From assembly GCA_043228905.1 (NCBI GenBank), contig JBHGNT010000011.1:62001-126000 (forward strand): a stretch of 64,000 nt of DNA. Direction: 5' to 3'. The stretch comes from Azolla caroliniana (taxonomy: Eukaryota > Polypodiophyta). A program made the position numbers and the translations under genes. Below, one piece after another: positions 1 to 10,021 of this stretch (positions are counted from its first letter, which is position 1; every line of letters begins with the position of its first letter). The notes beneath the pieces were generated by a model that worked only from the letters and a program-made list of their open reading frames with translations, had not been told where the DNA came from and searched no databases.

Positions 1-620
1 GAAAATACCCTTGGATGAAATAGCGTATCCCAAAAATTCGACTTGTTTGCAATCAAAACTGCATTTCTCAAGTTTGGCATAAAGACCATACTTTCTTAGG
101 CGTTCAAGTACTTTCCGCACATGTATATCATGCTCCTTCTATGTTTTAGAGTAAATCAACAAATCATACAGGTAGATGATGAGAAAGATATCCAAGAAAT
201 CCCGAAAAATGTCATTTGCCATATGTTGAAAAACTGTTGGTGCATTTGTGAGCCCAAAAGGCATGACTCTATGCTCGAAATGACCATACCAAGTATGAAA
301 TGCAGTTTTCCACTCATCTCTCGATCGAATTCGAACAAGATTATATGCATCCCTTAGATCAATTTTGGTAAAATGCTTGGCCCCATCAATGCGTTCTAAA
401 AGACTGGAGATTAAAGGAAGAGCATACCTATTCCTTATGGTGACTTTATTTAAGCCTCGATAGTCCACGACCAAACGAAGGGAGCCGTCCTTTTTCTTCA
501 CGAAAAAGATAGGAGCACCAGCTGGAGACTTTGAATGTCGAATAAACCCATGTTCAAGATTTTCCTCAATGTATTCTCGAAGAACCTCAAGCTCAGTGGG
601 TGATAAATTGTAAATCGGAC
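1..620 (-). pseudogene. Ty3/gypsy reverse transcriptase fragment
   Basis: Reverse transcriptase of a Ty3/gypsy retrotransposon, read on the minus strand and running off the left edge of the window. The translation shows the conserved blocks [32 protein letters not shown] and [16 protein letters not shown]. The catalytic box, normally YLDD, reads YLYD at about 170-190, so the first catalytic aspartate is lost and this copy cannot encode a working enzyme. The frame continues upstream to about 620 with an N-terminal stretch ending in [13 protein letters not shown]. It belongs with the protease at 742-1310 and the gag pieces at 1388-1669 and 6756-7522, all on the same strand in the order expected for gag-protease-RT. 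Family assignment is firm; lineage within Ty3/gypsy is not resolved. Confidence 0.88.
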
Positions 621-741
621 CCCACGATGGCTCTTTTCCTAGTTGGAGATCAATAGGACAGTCGTACAGCCGATGCTTTGGAAGAACACTAAACTTGACT
701 TTGTCGAAAACATCAGCATAGTCTTGATCTTTTTTGGGAAT

Positions 742-1310
742 TTAGATGTCGGAATTCCCTTGAGTCGCACTAGAAGGTGTCACTAATACTGCAAATAAGA
801 AGAGGACCTCCTTGCCTCCCATTTGGCACAATTGTTCTAAGGTGATGGCTAAAATTCGATGAGAAGGAAATGGTGCATTGGTAGCACTATATTCTTTAAG
901 AGAATAATCCTGAGTTTGATCCTTGGCAATGATATTTTCTGCCAAAGGGTACCAAATTTCTTGCTTCCTCCAATCGATTCTAGGGTTATGTAGCTCGAAC
1001 CATGGCAAACCGAGGATAATTGGATGTGCAGGACTACGGATTATGTTAAAGGAAACTACACACCTAAATCACCTAAGAGTATGTGTATTAGCTCAGACTC
1101 TTCGAATATCTTCCCAAAAGCAATGGGATGTCCATCAATCACTACTACAGAAACTGGGCAAGGAAGTATATGCAAGGATATTTGGTGTTTTTGGGTAAAA
1201 TCTCTATCCATGAAACAAAAATTGGCTCCAGTATCTAAGAGGGCTTGGACTTGAAGTTGACAACTCGGTGTCCTAACCTGTACTTGGGCTGAGAAGACTC
1301 AACTAACATG
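742..1310 (-). pseudogene. Ty3/gypsy aspartic protease region
   Basis: Retropepsin-like protease region between gag and RT of the same minus-strand element. At about 1200-1255 the minus strand reads QALLDTGANFCFMD, which carries the D-T-G catalytic triad of retroviral-type aspartic proteases. Further downstream, 1008-742 encodes a degenerate linker to RT (from MPWFELHNPRIDW). The reading frame is broken between these parts, so this is a dead copy. Confidence 0.7.
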
Positions 1311-1387
1311 CTTGGAAGAAATGGAACCCACACTAGGTTGTACATATCAAGGGTTGTTCAACCAAATGGCTCCTATTTTGGCCAGAC

Positions 1388-1669
1388 TTATTCGTTTGAC
1401 TCCTCTTCTAATTGGCTTAGTACTTCAAACATATTGAACAAGGGTGGATTATTCATAATATTAGATTCACTAACTGCTTCTAAAATGTTGGACTCATTTT
1501 TATTGTCATAGTGAATTTGATTTACCTGATGTCTCGGCCTATGGGAGCAATGAATGGTTATATGTCCTGGACCTCTGCAATATAAGCACAAATGGTTTGC
1601 TAGGCGTCGTTGCTTCTCTTTCTCCGACAACGGCCCTCGTCGTTGAGTCATGTCAATCTCCATGGGCGT
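1388..1669 (-). pseudogene. gypsy gag C-terminus with zinc knuckle
   Basis: C-terminal nucleocapsid part of a Ty3/gypsy gag. It contains a CX2CX4HX4C zinc knuckle (CLYCRGPGHITIHC) after the basic stretch MTQRRGPLSEKEKQRRLANH. It begins exactly where the LTR element at 1670-6755 is inserted. If that element and one 4-bp target copy are removed, the frame joins to the gag part at 6756 through a proline-rich linker (PVPMDSPTPMEID), as is usual just before the knuckle in this gag type. Confidence 0.82.
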
Positions 1670-2833
1670 TGTCGTGAAGTTTCTGGCCTGTAGTGAGAAA
1701 CTGGAAGATATTGAAAGAAACGGCAAGGTGCAACGTGTGCACCCACTCTTGTACAAAATTAGCATAGGAGTTAGGGGCGCCGAATGGTAAATAACTCGGG
1801 ACAAAGGATCCCATGTAATAGGGATTTATCCCCATGAATACGAAGCAAGAAGATAACCAAATGGACAAGAAAGAAGATAGTATTAAAGGAAAGAGTCCAT
1901 AACTGGTGTTGTTCACCTTGAATTCCTTCAAGGTGAACTCCTCTATTTATACTACATGGCCTGCATACTTCTTGCACGCATGTGAATCTACAATAGAGCA
2001 TGTAGGTATGCATGCATGTGCCAAGTGTAAATACTACAAGGGAGCAACTATGCACATGATGCTAGCAAAATAATAAGGACCAATTACATACATAACTATG
2101 TACTAGATATCTTGGTTAACTCATAATACTAGATTATAACATGGTCGTTTTTGTTTCTCTCCTGAGGGTCTGCTTGTGTGTGGGTTAGGGTTCGCAGAGT
2201 ACCCGTTTACGGGCTCTGTTCGTTGTAACATATTCCCTTTTGCAGGTTCCATCTCGTGAATACATCTTTGTTTATGTCCCTATTCTATTTTGTCTTGGAT
2301 CCTCTCTATTTCTGTAAGGGTTTTGTGTGTGTTTCTGATAGGATTCCTTGTGGGTTTCTCCACTCTTCAAGTGGCGTCCGCGTGCGTGCGTGGACGTGAA
2401 TGTTCAGTTAGTTTCTGTTTTTGGTAGCGTCTCAGGGCTCCGCGTTCCAGTGCTCTATGTTTGTTGGTGCGCGCATGTTGGTTTCTATCGTGCGGCGATT
2501 TGGTATGAATAGTGGTTCGTTGCTGGATTTCCTCCCTCTTGGCGTGCAAGACCCCACTCGAGATGGCGAGCTCGTGTGCTACCTTAGGCGGCTTGGAGAT
2601 AAGAGGCGAATGTGGTGAGGAGAGGTGTGCCCTGCACGAGGACCCTATTGCGCGAAAGAGCTTGGGCTCCCCAACCGGTCCTGGGATGCAGGCTCCCTCT
2701 TCCTCTCTGTTCTATGCCGGCTCCATAATAGACGACTTGCATGTAGGTGAGTGTGCCCGTGTAGCTTAGGGCTAGGGTTGTGTGTGTGCGTGATACCCGG
2801 CGTAGAGGTGTCGGGTACTACCGGATATATATA

Positions 2834-2869
<36 letters not shown>

Positions 2870-2921
2870 TGTATGTATGTATGTATGTATGTATGTATGT
2901 ATGTATGTATATGTATGTATG

Positions 2922-2955
<34 letters not shown>

Positions 2956-3218
2956 TGTATGTGTGTGTGTGTGCGCGGGTGCGGTTAACCAGGCTAGGAC
3001 CCATGCCTATTTTGGAGCCCTTGTACATACATCCGTGAGGGCGGTAAGGATATGCGCACGCCTTCCCGCTCCGCCAATGGCCACAGGTCGCAACCGGAGA
3101 GACACCGGCTTCGCGGCAAGCTCTGAAGGATCCAAACCTCCGGCAGTCTCCTCTCTCCTGGTCCATGACCCCGGTGGTCCCGCCTGGATTTGACACGTAC
3201 TCGCGGAGTCCCGCACCA
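1670..3218 (+). repeat. 5' LTR of E1
   Basis: 1549 bp, TGTCG...CACCA. It matches the 3' LTR over its first ~170 bp and again from about 2148 onward. Between about 1842 and 2147 it holds unrelated sequence where the 3' LTR has its TATA region. It also carries a tetranucleotide array absent from the 3' LTR, which accounts for most of the length difference (1549 vs 1224 bp). A 12-bp inverted repeat with 4-base loop lies at 1911-1938. Confidence 0.85.
2826..2965. repeat. (TATG)n microsatellite
   Basis: About 140 bp of nearly pure TATG/GTAT repeats inside the 5' LTR of E1, preceded by a short TA run and followed by GT repeats. The 3' LTR has only a short TA/GT tract at about 6474-6508 in the same place. 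Long open frames across it (MYVCMYVC repeats) are artefacts of the repeat. Confidence 0.97.
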
Positions 3219-3222
3219 TCAT

Positions 3223-3240
3223 TGGTGAAGCCGACGTGAA
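3223..3240 (+). other. Primer binding site of E1
   Basis: TGGTGAAGCCGACGTGAA starts 4 bases after the LTR end, the normal place for a tRNA primer binding site. Nearly the same sequence follows the LTR at 10,022-10,967. The matching tRNA was not identified. Confidence 0.65.
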
Positions 3241-3589
3241 AGGTTGCAAAGGAGAATGGAGTTGGAGGCCGAAGACTTCAAGAAGAGGAGTCGAGAAGCG
3301 GCACATCATCATGAGTGAGGTTGATCGAGTCGACCGTTATAGCGGCGGAAGGGGGTGCGAAACAAATCACCCTCTTTACATGGAGAGAAAAACCGGCCAG
3401 ACAAAGGTTGTAGTTCAGCATACCGGTGATCGAGGTAGCAGAGAAAGACCGACGGTTTTGGACACCGCTGTCAAAAGCTCCGGACATTGGAGAATCAAGC
3501 CCAGGCAGGGCTTGATCGATCAAAGACCAAATGCTTCCCACCGGTGGTGCTTGGGAGTCGGTACCCCGAACAAGTCGTCGGCTAGCTGT

Positions 3590-4480
3590 CAGAGAATCCC
3601 CTCACATCTCATCCGAAGACTCCGGCGGCCGGCAACGAGAGCCCGTGTGAGACCTAGAGAGATGGGAGATGGAGGCAGGAATGCAAGGAGGAGGAGGAGG
3701 ACAAGTTCGACAGAAGCACAGGTGGGTGAGGATAAAGGAAACCGATCCTTCAATTTCCTCACACTGGACCGGAGACTCCGGCAGTTCGGCCAACATGGCA
3801 ATGTGAGACCTAGAGAGATGGCCAGTGGTGGTGGAAATTGGGAAAGGTGGATGTGAGTTGACCCAGACAGTAACCGGGAGGACATGTTTCCGGATAACTG
3901 ATCTGAAAAGGGAAAGAGTCGGTACGATGGTACCATGGGAGAGGGTGTGGAACGAGCCGCCCTCTTGACATGTGGAAAAGGACGACCCAGGACAAGGTCG
4001 AGAAACTTATCGTAAGCCCGAGGGGGATCCTTCACACCGGGCCAAGAGTCTTCAGCGATCGGCAACGGATCTATCGTAAGACCAAGAGACTGGCGATGCG
4101 GCGAGGGGACGAAGGCAAGGAGCAAAAAGAGGTATCCGGTCAGCGAGGCGGCCACAAACCGAATCGGACCTTCCGGCAAGGTCGAATGGAGGATAATGAA
4201 GACCCGGTCCTACGATTTCCTCACACCGATACGGAGACTCCATCAACCCACAACAAGAGCTGACGTGAGACCTAGAGAGATGGACGGTGGCAGCAAAAAT
4301 CGGGACCCGACAATGCAGAAGACACGAGGAGAGTCCGGAGAGACTTAAACAAAAGACGCCCAAGCAGGAAACGAAGTCCGGGTCCCATGGGTTCCCCATG
4401 CCGATCCGGAGACTCTGGCAGCCCGCAATGAGAGCTGGCGTGAGACCTAGAGAGATGGACGGTGGCGGTGGGAAACGGGA
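3590..4480 (+). repeat. Degenerate ~155-175-bp tandem repeats in E1
   Basis: The interior of E1 repeats a block containing GGAGACTCYGGCRG, then gtgagacctagagagatgg. The second motif is intact at 3647, 3803, 4265 and 4440, with a diverged copy near 4074. Spacing is 156, 462 (about three units) and 175 bp. Units differ strongly, so the array is old. A second short motif (gggccggaggaggatcctcc / gggccggaggatcctcc) recurs at about 4780 and 5117. Confidence 0.8.
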
Positions 4481-5517
4481 CCCGGCAGCCGAGAAGCCAA
4501 CGGCAGTGAACAAAGTGCGAGACCTATACCGGCCGATTACGGTTTCTGAAGGAGCCGGTAGGGTCAAGCACAAAGCGGTGTGTCGAGCCGGAAAGGCACA
4601 CCCAGAGTTGAAGAAGAGTCGTGCATGTGGCCATCAAGGGCCGAATCGGAGCACGACTAAGGGCCGCATTCAACACGAGTAGTGCCGAACGGGAGAGATG
4701 GTAGACAGCACGCGGCTGTGCCGAGAACAAGAACGTGGGCACGCGACAAGCTGCATGGTTAAATGTCGGAGGCGACATCAAGGGCCGGAGGAGGATCCTC
4801 CACACCCGCTTCAAAGATCTTGGTGGCTCAATCGGAGTGGCAACGATTGGCGTGGCAAGCCAGGCCCGAGATAACGAGCTGGTGAGGGCGAGGGGACAAC
4901 AGCGGACGAGGGAAAGGCTTCGAACCAGATGCAGTAGCGCGGGACGAAGGATAGCCATGCGGGCTACTGCGGGGTGTCTCTCGGCGTAGAGGACTCCAGG
5001 ATGCGGGAACGATGGAGCACGATATGGTCGGATGAGGACCAACGAAACGTCCAGGGACAGCAATCGGGCTTCGGCACGACGGAGCCGAACTATGGAGAAC
5101 GGGATTGCCGATGAAGGGCCGGAGGATCCTCCACATTGGTAGCGAAGGCCTTGGCAGTACAAGCTGGCAAGGTGACGAAAGACCAAGGAGAACGAAGGTG
5201 GCGATGGGCGCGAACGAGCAACCAAGACTTTGTGGACGATCGACTGAGGCTGAACAGGCCATTAGGAGTGTAAGCGAGCGGGCATGCAGCCAAAAATGGG
5301 CCAACGGAAAGCACGTGTACTACGGGGTCGCGGCAATCGACCTATTTACCGGGTCGAACGAGCCTACAAGAGGCAAGCACGAGAAGAGACCCGAAGCCGA
5401 CGGTTCAGACCGGCAAGACCAACACGGCAGCCAGATGCAGGAGCATAAAGATCGGTTTCTCACTAACCAGAACCCTTCACCCTTTCCCAGATTGGCACGT
5501 ACCGGAGGACATGCGGT

Positions 5518-5531
5518 TTGGTGGGGGTAGA
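5518..5531 (+). other. Polypurine tract of E1
   Basis: Purine-rich ttggtgggggtaga lies immediately before the 3' LTR start (TGTCGTGAAG at 5532), as expected for plus-strand priming. It fixes the element's orientation as plus. Confidence 0.7.
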
Positions 5532-6475
5532 TGTCGTGAAGTTTCCGGCCCGTAGTGAGAAAGTGGAAGATATTGAAAGAATCGGCAAGGTGCAGTGTGT
5601 GCACCCACTCTTGTACAAAATTAGCATAGGAGTTAGGGGCATCTTTAAGGCGCCAAACAGTAAATAACTCAAGACAAAGGATCCCATCTAATAAGGGATT
5701 TATCCTCATGAATACGCGACCCTGACCTTGCTCTATAAAAGGGAGGGTGCGCCTCTTGTACAGGGGTTCCCAATTTTGCTTTGGGTTCCGTTTTTGTTTG
5801 TTTCTCTCCTTAGGGTCTGCTTGTGTGTGGGTTAGGGTTCGCAGAGTACCCGTTTACGGGCTTTGTTCGTTGTAACATATTCCCTTTTGCAGGTTCCATC
5901 TCGTGAATACATCTTTGTTTCTGTCCCTATTCTGTTTCATCTTGCATCCTCTCTGTTTCTGTTAGGGTTTTGTGTGTGTTTCCGATAGGGTTCCTTGTGG
6001 GTTTCGCCACTCGTCAAGTGGCATCCCCGTGCATGCACGGATGTGAGTATTCAGTTAGTTTCTATTTTCGGTAGCGTCTCAGGGCTCCGCGTTCCAGTGC
6101 TCTGTATTTGCTAGTGTGCGCATGTCGGTTTCTGTCGCGCGGCGATTTGGTACAAACAATGGTTTGTTGGTGGATTTCCTCCCTCTTGGCGTGCAAGACC
6201 CCACTCGAGATGGCGAGCCCGTGTGCTCCCTTAGGCGGCTTGGCTATAAGAGGCGAATGTGGTGAGGAGAGGCGTGCCCTGCATGAGGATTGTGTTGCGC
6301 GAAAGAGCTTAGGCTCCCCAACCAGTCCTGGGATGCAAGCTCCCTCTTCCTCGTTGTTCTATGATGGCTCCGTGACAGACGACTAGCATGTGCTTGAGCG
6401 TGCCCGTGTAGCTTAGGGCTAGGGTTGTGTGTGTGCGTGATACCCGGCGTAGAGGTGTCGGGTACTACCAGATAA

Positions 6476-6508
<33 letters not shown>

Positions 6509-6755
6509 CATGCAAGCGTGGTTAACCAGACCGGGACCCCTGCCTGTTTTGGAGCCCTTGTACATACATCCGTGAGGGCGGTAAGGATATGCGCACGCCT
6601 TCTCGCTCTGCCAATGGCCACAGGTCGCAACCGGAGAGACATCGGCCTCGCGGCAAGCTCCGAAGGATCCGAACCTCCGGCAATCTCCTCTCTCCTGGTT
6701 CATGACCCCGGTGGTCCTGCTTGGATCCGACACGTACTCGCGGAGTCCCGCAACA
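5532..6755 (+). repeat. 3' LTR of E1
   Basis: 1224 bp, TGTCG...CAACA. It carries a clear core promoter (ctctataaaagggaggg near 5730) shortly after the conserved block atccca-taataagggattta. The same layout is seen in the related LTRs at 15,351 and 39,656. Several open frames inside it are chance. Confidence 0.87.
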
Positions 6756-7522
6756 GCATAGGACTATCCATTGGGACTGGACTATGTGTTTGCCTTGGAG
6801 TTGGATCAGGGCTATATGTTGCCTTGGGGATGGTTGCCCCGTTACTGATGCATAAGTTGGTGTGAATGTTGATCTTGTTATTTGTTGTTGTCGCTCACAT
6901 CGTTGCTCAAAAAGACGATTATCACACCGTATTGCTCAACTAATAGCTTCTGTAAGTGACCTTGGATCCTTGGGGAAGGTAAGAAGTAAGTCTTTCACAT
7001 CACTACGAAGGCCGGAACGAAATTGCTCCATTAAGGCTTGTTCATCCCAAGGAATATCGCTTGCGATGAGACGGAGATTGGTTGTATATGTCGAAGCTGG
7101 CTGATCACCTTGACGTAGTGTACGAATCTTGTTGATTGTTGTTCTCGCCCCATCAGTATCACCGAAACAAGCTTTAAATTCTTTGATAAATTCCTCAGAT
7201 GCATTTGAATCACCAACCATACTTGATTCAAGAAACCTCGGAAATGCACCCTTGAACCATCAAATTTAGCTGGGAGGCTAATTTTGGGCTCCTTGATAAG
7301 TCCTTGACCTTCAACCCTTTGTTGTTGTAACACTACGATTGTCGACTCTAACTGTTGAACCCATCGCATGAACTCCTCTTGTTGTTGTTGCTTCTCTATA
7401 GTAACCTTTTGTAGATCCTCAAGTAGATGTTGATTCTCTACTTCAAGAGATGCGAACATGGATTTCAGATTTTCCATTTCTCCAACAAGGGTGAGATATT
7501 CTTCTGAGTTGATGACGGCCAT
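6756..7522 (-). pseudogene. gypsy gag N-terminal part
   Basis: N-terminal and capsid part of the gag interrupted by E1. It starts MAVINSEEYLTLVGEMENLK at 7522, passes through a glutamine-rich coiled-coil-like stretch, then PKISLPAKFDGSRVHFRGFL, the usual start of a Ty3/gypsy capsid. After a frameshift near 7215 it continues as FIKEFKACFGDTDGARTTIN and RLIASDIPWDEQALMEQFRSG. It rejoins the zinc-knuckle part at 1669 when E1 is removed. Broken by frameshifts; not functional. Confidence 0.85.
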
Positions 7523-7540
7523 GGTTTCGAGATGGTTATA

Positions 7541-8000
7541 GAGGAGGATACGAGAAAGAGAGAATTCGAATCAAACTGTCAGAACCAAGAGTAAAAGATA
7601 TAGAGATGGAAGAAGGACATAAGAGAACACGAGAAGAAAGGAAGGAAGTGTTAAGAGAAGAATGGGTGTATTAAGATAGGAAAAGAATGAGAATAGATAC
7701 AAGATATGTAATCAGAGCTGAAGACTAGTGTTGATTCGAATTGATTTGAGAATATATGTATGCTCTTATTTATAGGTTTCTATAGAATAGCTTAGAGATT
7801 TCTATAATGTTCTAGAATGTTCTAGACCTAGAATGCTCTAGGACATTCTAGAATAATCTAGAGTTTTTACAATAATCAATGTAATACAAGAAGTAGCTTT
7901 TATTCTTTCATATAACAATAAGCTATCTTAATGGTTGATGTTTTTTATGTATGGATTACAAGGTTCGAGGTTCAAGTTCGGGTGACGCCATAATGGTCAT
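7541..8000 (-). repeat. Leader and probable 5' LTR of the gypsy element
   Basis: AT-rich sequence just upstream (on the minus strand) of the gag start. It contains a TATA box and a cluster of TTC/GAA half-sites, as expected for an LTR promoter. Exact LTR limits could not be set because no second LTR lies in the window. Near 7925-7990 a tRNA-like stretch with a GGTTCAAGTTC B-box-like sequence is present. Confidence 0.5.
7766..7826 (-). promoter_or_regulatory. TATA box with heat-shock-element-like repeats
   Basis: On the minus strand a TATAAATAA box (7766-7774) lies about 35-45 bases downstream of a perfect trimeric heat shock element pattern, TTCnnGAAnnTTC (7810-7822). More TCTAGA half-sites extend to about 7870. 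Spacing and orientation suit transcription of the gypsy element. Heat-responsive plant retrotransposons such as ONSEN carry such elements in their LTRs; heat response here is inferred. Confidence 0.55.
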
Positions 8001-9345
8001 GTGTTCATGACACTACGTGACACTCTCGCGTCATACGGCTCCGTCTCGTGAATATTGAGTTTCCTCTTCTCCAACCAATGCAACGTTTCGGTCTTCGAAT
8101 CCGATCTCTCTCTCGCATGGATGTCTCGGTGGTGGTTGGCACAACAGTAGTAGAGTGGGATCCACTTACAGTTCAGGCTGGCCTACAAGGCGGTTCATCA
8201 AACCCACTCCTTTTTCATCATGAAGGCCTTCATGATGAACCGGTTCATCAGCTTAGAGCCCGCATAGACGGAGAAAAATCTCTAAAGTGAGTGAGTCCCC
8301 AATAGAACAATCAGAGGTAGGTGGTCAAAGGCCGAGCAAGAAAGTTCCTGCTTGCCTGCCAGGGCCACTCAACCTACAGAAAGGGCAGTTGAAAACAACC
8401 AACCGGGTTTGTGCTTGCTACTGATAAGCACACTTTCTTTAGGTTTTAACCCAGTAGCTGGTAGAGAATGCAATAGCATTAAAGTGAGTTGGCTACCAGA
8501 CTAGGGTACTCCTCCTTCCTCTAACTTGGAAATAATATCGGAGTGTTAGTAGGGAGCTATGAGATACAATGCTTTACCTTCTGACTCCGAGAACGAATTT
8601 TTGGAAATAAACAGTACCATAACTTCTCCCTCGGGCTCAAGTAAGGCGCCTAACAAGAGGCGCAACGAGTCTTTCTCCGACCATTCCAAAAGGATGCCCT
8701 TTAACGTAAGGAACAAGTTTTTAGCACAAATCCCTCTTCGTTGGGGGTTAAGTCGCCTAGTTCAGACTCAAGTTTCTCATGGGACGCCTCGTTCACAACA
8801 TGAGTACATGGGGCTATCATTGTCTCGGTGATTCTGTTTTGCTAACCTTTCAGACTAGTGTCTACCACTGTTGTTGGTGAGTCTTCTCTCCAGGACCAGA
8901 ATGATTACCCCTGTCCAATGACTTTACATTCATTCCTAGATGTCGGGTATTGTTTCCTTACCTACCATCTTTGTAGCCATCACCTGTAATCCGTGCAAGT
9001 GTGTCCGCAACCCCTAGAGGAAACAAGAAGGGATTTCTCGGAGCAACCCTCCCTAGTTCCAGACCTAAGAGTGCACTTTCCCATATGAGCATTTGATAGT
9101 ATAGGTTTGGGGAAGAGTTGTGGGATAACCACCTGAGATATCCTCCTAATCTTAGATAGGTCGTCTGACGGGTTCGCAGTTCATTGTTGTGCTTACACAC
9201 TAGGCTACCCCTCTTCGAAAGCTTCGCGGGACCTACTAGTATTCATATCGTTGCCCAAAGGAGTTTATTGCACAAAGCCCTTGAGGGGACATTGGCCCCT
9301 GCAAGGAGCGGAAGCCTAACGAATGTCGGATGCAAGGCTCCACAC

Positions 9346-9704
9346 CTCATTAAGATCATATTAGCATATTCTCCCAAAAGAGAGGGAGCAAATCCCATTA
9401 AAAGATATTCCACATTATAGCCCATGACTGATTCAAACTTTTACTTCTAGTAGATCAGACGTAGCTCGATTAGTATCTACTGAGCAAAAGATAGAAAACA
9501 AAATCAATACAGAGAACAAGAGAATGCGAAACCATATATGCTCTTACGCTATGACAATCTCACTAAAATTACAAAAACCTACACAAATTAGTGCAATAAT
9601 GATAATAGGACCAATAGATACTTCGTACAAAACCATTTGGACGACAAATCATGATACTCCTGAAAAAGCATATTTGGAATAAGGAGTGAAGCTACTTTTC
9701 CACC
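9346..9704 (-). pseudogene. nad1: Mitochondrial nad1 exons 2-4 (NADH dehydrogenase subunit 1)
   Basis: Fragment of NADH-ubiquinone oxidoreductase subunit 1, a membrane subunit of respiratory complex I. On the minus strand it reads SKYAFSG, QMVLYEVSIGPIII, LICVGFCNFSEIV and IWF. It then gives TNRA-SDLLE, shifts by one base, and continues ESVMGYNVEYLLMGFA and LLGEYANMILM. These are the signature ND1 blocks (LAETNRAPFDLPE, ESVAGYNVEYSSMGFA, GEYANMILM). Positions where the mature protein has L/F carry P/S codons here, as in unedited mitochondrial DNA. It ends at ATGAG followed by GTGTG, fitting the exon 4/intron boundary. Stops and a frameshift make it a pseudogene. On the usual plant intron map two introns should interrupt this block; neither is present. 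Confidence 0.85.
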
Positions 9705-9738
9705 AATCAACAGGATCAGTGTACACTGAATCCTCTCC

Positions 9739-9772
9739 GAACCATACAAGCATGTCACCGCGCATACGGCTC
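9739..9772 (-). ncRNA. Group II intron domain V remnant
   Basis: A 34-nt stretch on the minus strand begins GAGCCGTATGC and ends GTATGGTTC, the length and end motifs of group II intron domain V, the catalytic hairpin. It lies about 35-40 nt before the nad1 exon, where domains V and VI belong. The apical stem is degenerate. It is most likely the 3' end of the intron preceding nad1 exon 2. Confidence 0.68.
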
Positions 9773-10021
9773 TCTACCCCAACAACTTGCTTTAGATCGC
9801 ATGGGAAACCCGCCCGTCGATGTTCCTTCCGTAGAGGCACATTGACACGTGGTTGGCGGGGAGGGCAAAGCCGTACGTGATAGTCTACCACCATCTAGAT
9901 TTCCTTTTCACTTCGAGAGGTCTGATGTAGTTGCAGGGGTTCATCATCTCTTGCTTCTCTGTCATCCTCTTTAGTTTAGTGGAGTGGAAAATTCTGACTC
10001 TGCACCTTCCTGATGAACGGG

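Larger units (their letters stand above)
1670..6755 (+). mobile_element. Non-autonomous LTR retrotransposon E1
   Basis: A 5.1-kb element inserted in the gag of the surrounding gypsy copy. It has related direct terminal repeats (1670-3218 and 5532-6755) that begin TGTCGTGAAG and end CCA/ACA. A primer binding site-like stretch (TGGTGAAGCCGACGTGAA, 3223-3240) follows the 5' LTR after 4 bases, and a purine tract (5518-5531) precedes the 3' LTR. Flanking 4-bp sequences are gcgt (1666-1669) and gcat (6756-6759), a target duplication with one C-to-T type change. The 2.3-kb interior has no gag, protease, RT or integrase; it holds degenerate tandem repeats and recurrent bits of LTR-like sequence. It is therefore a LARD-type passenger that must be mobilised by another element. 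Alternative: a recombinant of two elements, because the LTRs differ internally. Confidence 0.85.
8041..10020 (-). other. Nuclear mitochondrial insertion (NUMT)
   Basis: A ~1.9-kb stretch best read on the minus strand as plant mitochondrial DNA. It holds a nad1 exon block (9704-9346), a group II intron domain V just upstream (9772-9739) and intron-like sequence downstream that begins GTGTG. The part from 8041 to 8290 is less certain and includes a 22-bp perfect palindrome at 8216-8237. The right end abuts the LTR at 10,022. No functional gene is present. Confidence 0.75.

Noticed and set aside
2645-3196. Long open frames on both strands across the TATG array (MYVCMYVC / HTYIHTYI repeats)
   Set aside because: A tetranucleotide repeat is open in several frames by chance; it lies in an LTR and has no homology.
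9346-9704. A functional nuclear nad1 gene
   Set aside because: It has stops, a one-base shift, no start, no targeting sequence, and the exon 5 region is missing.
9739-9772. An active group II intron or bacterial retroelement
   Set aside because: Only a degenerate domain V next to nad1 is present; no maturase/RT frame was found, so it is mitochondrial intron debris.
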